DNA from: a virus | Virus record (IMG/VR): IMGVR_UViG_3300030104_006454 | Coordinates: 19,038 to 65,946 of that record | DNA: 46,909 nt | Direction: 5' to 3' (one strand) | Program-made: the position numbers and the translations under genes | The notes under the pieces: model-generated | Told to the model about the DNA's origin: nothing | The model's database searches: none | What the model saw: the letters and a program-made list of their open reading frames with translations, nothing else | In this document: positions 43,395-46,909 of the stretch, one piece after another | Layout: each line of letters opens with the position of its first letter | How positions within the stretch are numbered: position 1 is the first letter of the stretch

Positions 43395-43970
43395 ATGAAA
43401 GAAAATAATAAATGGAAGTATCAAGGCGATAGCAGGTACGAGAAAATATATGAGAAAATGCAACTACTTGGTATACAAGACGTTACCACAGATAGGCAAC
43501 ACAAGAATGGTACAATAGTTTGGCGATTACCAATCAAAAATAATTGGCCAAGACAAAACGCTAGTTTCATTGAAGTAGCTAGTATGAAAACAGGTTATGT
43601 ACGTAATCAGAATAGTGGTTATAGTAACTATCAACTCAATAAAAGATGTGAAAACGAGCCGGAGTATTTTAAACTACCTAATGGTGATTATAGAAAATTT
43701 ACAACTCGTGGTTGTGTACTAATACCAATAGAAATTGATAGATTAGAGTATTTAATAAAGTATTGTGTTAAAAACTATTACATTAAAAATGCTAATCAAG
43801 TGCCAAATGGCGAGTTCTATCCAAAGTGGATGTATGATAATGCTAAAGAAAATGCAGACTTTCATGAGAAAAGATCTGATGAGTACATGAATAAGTTTGC
43901 TAATGTAGCACCTGATGGTACAAAAGAAGTAACATTAATAATAGATGGCCATAAATATAAAGTAATATGA
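43395..43970 (+). CDS. Early protein of unknown function
   Basis: 191 residues, the largest early gene apart from the ligase. Starts with Lys/Trp/Tyr-rich residues (NKWKYQGDSRYEKIYEKMQ), then TTDRQHKNGTIVWRLPIKNN; a middle with CVLIPIEIDRLEYLIKY; the C-terminus ends KEVTLIIDGHKYKVI. No catalytic motif was recognised. Stop overlaps the next ATG by ATGA. Confidence 0.5.
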   Translation: MKENNKWKYQGDSRYEKIYEKMQLLGIQDVTTDRQHKNGTIVWRLPIKNNWPRQNASFIEVASMKTGYVRNQNSGYSNYQLNKRCENEPEYFKLPNGDYRKFTTRGCVLIPIEIDRLEYLIKYCVKNYYIKNANQVPNGEFYPKWMYDNAKENADFHEKRSDEYMNKFANVAPDGTKEVTLIIDGHKYKVI

Positions 43971-44107
43971 GTAAGAAAAGAAAACTAAACAGCAAGAATC
44001 CAAAGTATATGGACAAAAGCCTAGTAACCGAAAAGAAGGTTATAAGAAAAGAATTAATTAATAATGTAAAAGGCGTTAAAATAAACGCAGTATGGTATGA
44101 AAAATAA
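43967..44107 (+). CDS. Small basic early protein (46 residues)
   Basis: 46 residues, start overlapping the previous stop by 4 bases. Very basic (SKKRKLNSKNPKYMDKSLV, then EKKVIRKELINN) with no hydrophobic core, suggesting nucleic-acid or ribosome contact. Not recognised. Coupled position supports it being real. Confidence 0.5.
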   Translation: MSKKRKLNSKNPKYMDKSLVTEKKVIRKELINNVKGVKINAVWYEK

Positions 44108-44303
44108 TAGACTAAAAACAATGAACTGTATAACAGTGTTAGATTTTGAAGTGGGAAAAGTGTTTCAATACAATATAGGTAAAGATCACTTATGCTGGAA
44201 CCCTGAATATGAGAGATGTGAGCAATTCTTAACAGGTGAAGGACACAATTTAAGTAACATAAACTGGATGGTACATAGTAATGAGGAAATAATTACAAAT
44301 TAA
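44097..44303 (+). CDS. Conserved small phage protein (LDFEVGKVFQY type)
   Basis: 68 residues from the ATG at 44097, or 60 from the ATG at 44121 (MNCITVLDFE), which avoids the 11-base overlap and fits the homologues I remember better. The pattern ITVLDFEVGKVFQYN, then CEQFLTGEGHNLSNINWMVH is a recurrent short protein of tailed phages without known function. The stop codon lies in promoter copy 5 (ACA AAT TAA). Confidence 0.6.
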   Translation: MKNNRLKTMNCITVLDFEVGKVFQYNIGKDHLCWNPEYERCEQFLTGEGHNLSNINWMVHSNEEIITN

Positions 44304-44327
44304 ATACGATTGCTATTGGATAATATA
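44295..44327 (+). promoter_or_regulatory. Early promoter element, copy 5
   Basis: ACAAATTAAATACGA, spacer TTGCTATT, GGATAATATA. Carries the stop codon of the preceding gene. Ends 15 bases before the zinc-ribbon gene and would also transcribe the structured RNA candidate downstream. Confidence 0.76.
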
Positions 44328-44342
44328 TACAAATAACGATAT

Positions 44343-44552
44343 ATGATTTGTAAATGTAAAAATATAATACCACCTGGCAGAGTTAAACTTGGCTTTAGTA
44401 CGTGTGTAAACTGTTCAACAGTAGAAGCATATGGTTGCGCACCACTAATAAACCACAAAACCGGCAATTCTATTCAGATAATGTCAAGCAGTGACGCTGC
44501 TCGTATTGCCAAGTTAACTCGACGCAGGGGTTATGGAACAATGTTGGCTTAA
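44343..44552 (+). CDS. Small zinc-ribbon protein
   Basis: 69 residues. Cys3, Cys5, Cys21 and Cys24 (MICKCKNIIPPGRVKLGFST then CVNCSTVE) form a zinc-ribbon or DksA/TraR-zinc-finger-like knuckle pair; Cys32 is near. The C-terminal part, HKTGNSIQIMSSSDAARIAK and RRRGYGT, is a pattern I recall from marine phage proteins. DksA-like fingers contact RNA polymerase, so a transcription-modulating role is possible but unproven. It is the only protein gene in the promoter copy 5 unit, followed by the RNA candidate. Confidence 0.6.
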   Translation: MICKCKNIIPPGRVKLGFSTCVNCSTVEAYGCAPLINHKTGNSIQIMSSSDAARIAKLTRRRGYGTMLA

Positions 44553-44818
44553 CTTTGTTTTCAAAACGTGTGGAAGAACAAAGATCAGGTTAATTCTTGA
44601 GCCACACGGACATGTAGAGGCTTGGGTGGTTGCGCGTAAGGCGAGTAGAGACAGTATCTAAGAACAGTTACAGCTTGAAATAATAGTGTACGACTGAGAC
44701 GACAGTATCTCATCTTACTTACATGGCAGAACGGCAGGATAAAGCAAAATGTTCGTAAGTCTGTAAGTTCTTTATGAGTACGCAGAACAAGAACCACGCC
44801 TGCCCTCCCTCTTCATGT
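44553..44818 (+). ncRNA. Candidate undescribed structured RNA
   Basis: 266 bases without a convincing gene, about 44 percent GC against roughly one third around it. Helices found by eye, all Watson-Crick: (a) CGTGTGGAAGAA (44567-44578) with TTCTT-GAG-CCACACG (44594-44608), 12 bp with a 3-base bulge; (b) a closing helix ACATG/AGAGG/GGG/TGGTT (44610-44631) with AACCA/CCC/CCTCT/CATGT (44792-44818), 18 bp in four segments; (c) GCGTA (44634-44638) with TACGC (44779-44783); (d) AAGAAC-AG-TTACAG (44660-44673) with CTGTAAGTTCTT (44761-44772), 12 bp; (e) TGAGA/TCTCA (44695-44699, 44708-44712); (f) ACTTAC/GAAC (44717-44732) with GTTC/GTAAGT (44751-44760). They nest into one multibranched fold filling the space exactly between the zinc-ribbon stop and promoter copy 6. 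The strand is taken from the direction of copy 5. It does not match tRNA, tmRNA or RNase P as I know them. Confidence 0.6.
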
Positions 44819-44819
44819 T

Positions 44820-44852
44820 ACAAACTAAATACGATAATAGAAGGATAATATA
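44820..44852 (+). promoter_or_regulatory. Early promoter element, copy 6
   Basis: ACAAACTAAATACGA, spacer TAATAGAA, GGATAATATA, fully consensus. Begins 2 bases after the last helix of the RNA candidate and ends 15 bases before the 92-residue gene. Confidence 0.78.
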
Positions 44853-44867
44853 ATAAAATTAAATCAA

Positions 44868-45146
44868 ATGAAATTAACAAGTAAAAAAGTAAAACAATAT
44901 ATGGCGTGGAGAACTGATGAAGAGCTCACGCATTGCCCTAATGCTATTGCTGCGGCTTGCAATGATATGTACGAAGAGTACAGGCATAATGAGTTTCTTA
45001 AAATAACAGCAAAAGATTTTATGAAGCTATTATTCTTTAACGACCCAATAGTCGGTATGAATACACATAGCTATGGCTTTCACACAGCACAGGGTAGGCA
45101 CATTATTAACACTTTACAAAATAAATATTATGAGTACAAAAACTAA
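44868..45146 (+). CDS. Small early protein
   Basis: 92 residues, mostly helical: KKVKQYMAWRTDEELTHCP, AIAAACNDMYEEYRHNEFLK, ITAKDFMKLLFF, ending with GRHIINTLQNKYYEYKN. Not recognised. First gene behind promoter copy 6; overlaps the next gene by 17 bases. Confidence 0.5.
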   Translation: MKLTSKKVKQYMAWRTDEELTHCPNAIAAACNDMYEEYRHNEFLKITAKDFMKLLFFNDPIVGMNTHSYGFHTAQGRHIINTLQNKYYEYKN

Positions 45147-45390
45147 ATTACCTAAATGGTTTAAAGGCGCTTGCTACGATGAAGGTAGCACAGTAAAAAA
45201 TCCGTTCAGCGGAGAAGAATATGAATTAAATAATGTAGAACTTTCTATGTACGACTTTATAATAGGTAGTCAGATGGTGTTTGAAATGGCACCACAAACT
45301 GTTACGCCTGGCAAAGTTAGAGACTTTCAAAAAGGTCTTGACTGGTTCAGAAAAAACAATACTGACGCTTATTTTGTTTTACTAGATTAA
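45130..45390 (+). CDS. Conserved small phage protein (LPKWFKG type)
   Basis: 86 residues from the ATG at 45130; a longer frame to 45073 exists but would lie deep in the previous gene, and the family as I remember it starts near LPKWF. Pattern: LPKWFKGACYDEGSTVKNPF, then GEEYELNNVELSMYDFIIGS, ending DFQKGLDWFRKNNTDAYFVL. A widespread conserved hypothetical of marine and cyanobacterial phages; no catalytic motif. Confidence 0.65.
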   Translation: MSTKTKLPKWFKGACYDEGSTVKNPFSGEEYELNNVELSMYDFIIGSQMVFEMAPQTVTPGKVRDFQKGLDWFRKNNTDAYFVLLD

Positions 45391-45400
45391 AATAAATAAT

Positions 45401-45571
45401 ATGGAAAATATAACACAAGATGAATTTAACGCTTACGAAGACGTAAGAGAATCAGGCATAACTAATATGTTTGACGTGAGTACTGTATCAGACTATTCAG
45501 GTTTGAGCAGAGACAAAATAATAACTATAATGAAGTCTTACGAGACACTATTCAACAAATATGGCCACTAG
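45401..45571 (+). CDS. Conserved small phage protein (VSGVTNMFDV type)
   Basis: 56 residues. Reads FNAYEDVRESGITNMFDVST, then VSDYSGLSRDKIITIMKSYE, a short helical pattern I recall from many phages. It begins 10 bases after the previous gene and its stop overlaps the next start by 11 bases. Function unknown; the helix-turn-helix-like second half might bind nucleic acid. Confidence 0.6.
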   Translation: MENITQDEFNAYEDVRESGITNMFDVSTVSDYSGLSRDKIITIMKSYETLFNKYGH

Positions 45572-45956
45572 ATCAGCAATAAGATTTGCTACACGTAAAG
45601 AAGGTGTATCGTTCAACGAACTACCTGAAAATATAAACGCACAGTTCTATGCGCACTGGGACGGTTACCCATCACACAGAGGTGTAGAAATAGCTGAATC
45701 ATTACTTCATGGTCACAAGATTGAAGGCTGGGAAGTAGAAGATTTAGAACACAGGCATACTGACCTTGAGTTTATATACTATGTGTGGCAAGTAAAAGGC
45801 AAAGAAACTTGGATTAGTATATTTGAGCGCAGTGACTACAGCGAAGAGTCTTGGCATCTAGATTATGATGAAAAAGATGCTTTCAAATGTATATTTGTAG
45901 GTAAACCTACAGATTTAATAGATAAATACAAACTAAATACGAACGAAGAAGGATAA
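45561..45956 (+). CDS. Conserved phage protein (ATRSAIRF / HWDGYP type)
   Basis: 131 residues. ATRSAIRFATRKEGV, then FYAHWDGYPSHRGVEIAESL and a C-terminal acidic/aromatic part (WVS-type strands, SYEESWHLDYDEK-like). The ATRS start with a WDGYP motif is a recurrent phage protein of unknown function. The last nine codons coincide with promoter copy 7, and the stop codon TAA is inside GGATAATATA. Confidence 0.6.
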   Translation: MATRSAIRFATRKEGVSFNELPENINAQFYAHWDGYPSHRGVEIAESLLHGHKIEGWEVEDLEHRHTDLEFIYYVWQVKGKETWISIFERSDYSEESWHLDYDEKDAFKCIFVGKPTDLIDKYKLNTNEEG

Positions 45957-45960
45957 TATA
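45928..45960 (+). promoter_or_regulatory. Early promoter element, copy 7
   Basis: ACAAACTAAATACGA, spacer ACGAAGAA, GGATAATATA, fully consensus although the whole element lies within the coding end of the previous gene. It ends only 3 bases before the next ATG, which restricts where transcription can start. Confidence 0.78.
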
Positions 45961-45963
45961 TAT

Positions 45964-46242
45964 ATGACTGATGAATTTTTAGACAAACTAGCTGACAAAT
46001 TGTTAGACAAACTGTTAGAAAAATGTTCACAACCTGAATGGCATGTGCGAAGATCAGATGACTTTGTTAATAACTTATCAGGCATAATAGCTTTTAAAGA
46101 AAATGAAGAAGAACGTATGCTCGGTGAAATGTCTAAACTAATGACACTCATGGTAATGTACGAAGAAAAAGGTGATCAAGACAAAGCTAACTTAATGCAA
46201 GAAAAAGTAGACGAGATAAATAAAAAATTAAATAACAGATGA
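45964..46242 (+). CDS. Helical early protein
   Basis: 92 residues with a Leu/Lys/Asp heptad-like start (LDKLADKLLDKLLEKC) and a Met/Glu-rich helical end (MLGEMSKLMTLMVMYEEKGD). Probably all helical, possibly self-associating. Not recognised. Start only 3 bases after promoter copy 7; stop overlaps the ligase start (ATGA). Confidence 0.5.
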   Translation: MTDEFLDKLADKLLDKLLEKCSQPEWHVRRSDDFVNNLSGIIAFKENEEERMLGEMSKLMTLMVMYEEKGDQDKANLMQEKVDEINKKLNNR

Positions 46243-46909
46243 TGAGAAAAAAACCAATGCTAGCATACCCTGTTAGCGATAAACCAATAAACTATACTAA
46301 GCCTACGTTTATACAACCAAAGCTTGACGGCGTGAGATGTCTTATACAATACGAAGGCAGCGAAGCTAGTGGCTACGAAAGCGTTGTAGCATACTCACGT
46401 ACAGGTAAAGTATGGCAAAACATTAATCACATACTAGCGTCGCTAATACCTTTTTTCAAAAAATACCCAGATGTAATACTCGATGGCGAGTTGTATAATC
46501 ACAAATTTAAAGACGACTTTGAGTCTATAATATCTATGGTCAGAAAAACAAAACCAACAGACGAGGACAGATCTATATCACGTAAGAACGTACAGTTTCA
46601 TTGTTACGATATAGTTGATGAGACTATGCCATTTGAACAGCGTAATAAGTTTATTCTGTCTGCAGTATACAACAACTACGACTATGTACGTGTACTACCT
46701 TGTCAACAAGTTACTAGCGACGACAACGCTAAAAAAATACACAAACTAAACCTCGATGCAGGTTTCGAAGGCTCTATTGTACGTACTAATGATACGTATC
46801 AATGTAAGCGTTCACATAATCTACGTAAATTCAAAGACTTCAGCGATGCCGAAGCTACGATCGTAGGTTATCTAGATGGTAAAGGCAAAAGGACTGGCAC
46901 GCTTGGCAA
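46239..46909 (+). CDS. ATP-dependent DNA ligase (3' end outside window)
   Basis: 223 codons are present, open at the right edge. Nucleotidyltransferase motifs are clear: K28-L-D-G-V-R33 (motif I, adenylated Lys28), S53-R-T-G (motif Ia/III), D82-G-E (motif IIIa), E177-G-S-I-V-R (motif IV) and K197-F-K199 (motif V). This is a short phage-type ligase that seals nicks in replicating phage DNA. The start at 46239 gives a 4-base overlap with the previous gene; a second Met follows directly. The oligonucleotide-binding domain would lie beyond the window. Confidence 0.88.
   Translation, partial: MMRKKPMLAYPVSDKPINYTKPTFIQPKLDGVRCLIQYEGSEASGYESVVAYSRTGKVWQNINHILASLIPFFKKYPDVILDGELYNHKFKDDFESIISMVRKTKPTDEDRSISRKNVQFHCYDIVDETMPFEQRNKFILSAVYNNYDYVRVLPCQQVTSDDNAKKIHKLNLDAGFEGSIVRTNDTYQCKRSHNLRKFKDFSDAEATIVGYLDGKGKRTGTLG

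Noticed and set aside
44585-44797. Minus-strand frame of 70 codons covering the RNA candidate
   Set aside because: Cys/Leu/Arg-rich translation without pattern, opposite to all neighbouring genes; the helices explain the region better.
44905-44932. Hammerhead-ribozyme-like string CTGATGA flanked by GCGTG and CACGC
   Set aside because: It lies in a coding frame (WRTDEELTH) and lacks the GAAA core and third stem of a hammerhead.
1-46909. CRISPR array, insertion sequence, integrase or reverse transcriptase
   Set aside because: No regularly spaced palindromic repeats, no transposase or recombinase motifs and no YxDD-type polymerase motif were seen; the only arrays are the coding repeats and the spaced promoter elements.
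31995-46909. Alternative genetic code (stop-codon recoding known in some crAss-like phages)
   Set aside because: TAA, TAG and TGA all end genes at sensible places with tight overlaps to the next start, so the standard bacterial code fits.

Overview
The window is part of a lytic-type tailed-phage genome, AT-rich and densely packed, from a short-tailed (podovirus-like) phage. The large terminase, portal, major capsid protein and the tail genes after them read like those of crAss-like phages (Crassvirales), the group that includes Cellulophaga phage phi14:2. Start codons are preceded by A/T-rich leaders with no GGAGG-type Shine-Dalgarno sequence, which fits a Bacteroidota host. I infer a marine flavobacterial crAss-like phage. 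The relationship rests on remembered family features, not on a database search. All three stop codons are used as stops.

Layout. From 1 to 41.5 kb everything is on the minus strand and forms the late, virion and lysis block. In transcription order (right to left) it holds small basic proteins; a PAP2 phosphatase plus Lys/Met-repeat pair; GroEL-GroES; three related virion-type proteins; a second PAP2 plus Lys/Met-repeat pair; very small basic proteins; a HExxH mini-metallopeptidase; a holin; accessory proteins; a protein that looks like two fused GroES folds; a TerS candidate; TerL; portal; an acidic scaffold-like protein; the major capsid protein followed by a strong intrinsic terminator; ring/adaptor proteins; a 2755-residue tail protein; smaller structural or ejection proteins; a 2943-residue ejection-type protein with embedded HExxH and HAD-like phosphatase motifs; and a partial lipoprotein-like gene.

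From 41.5 to 46.9 kb the genes are small and on the plus strand, diverging from a 480-bp intergenic region. They look like early genes: tiny proteins, a zinc-ribbon protein and, at the right edge, an ATP-dependent DNA ligase. They are punctuated by seven copies of an almost invariant element, ACAAACTAAATACGA then 8 variable bases then GGATAATATA. I interpret this as a phage-specific early promoter. Between two of these units lies a 266-bp stretch without a convincing gene (44553-44818), of higher GC, which folds by eye into several long helices and shows two hairpins with the same GACAGTA loop. This is a candidate undescribed structured RNA.

How it fits together: the promoter repeats would fire the right arm early (host takeover and replication). 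The left arm would then be made late as a long transcript, with the terminator after the capsid gene adjusting stoichiometry. The chaperonin set (GroEL, GroES and the double GroES-like protein next to terminase) suggests that folding of virion proteins is a particular bottleneck for this phage.
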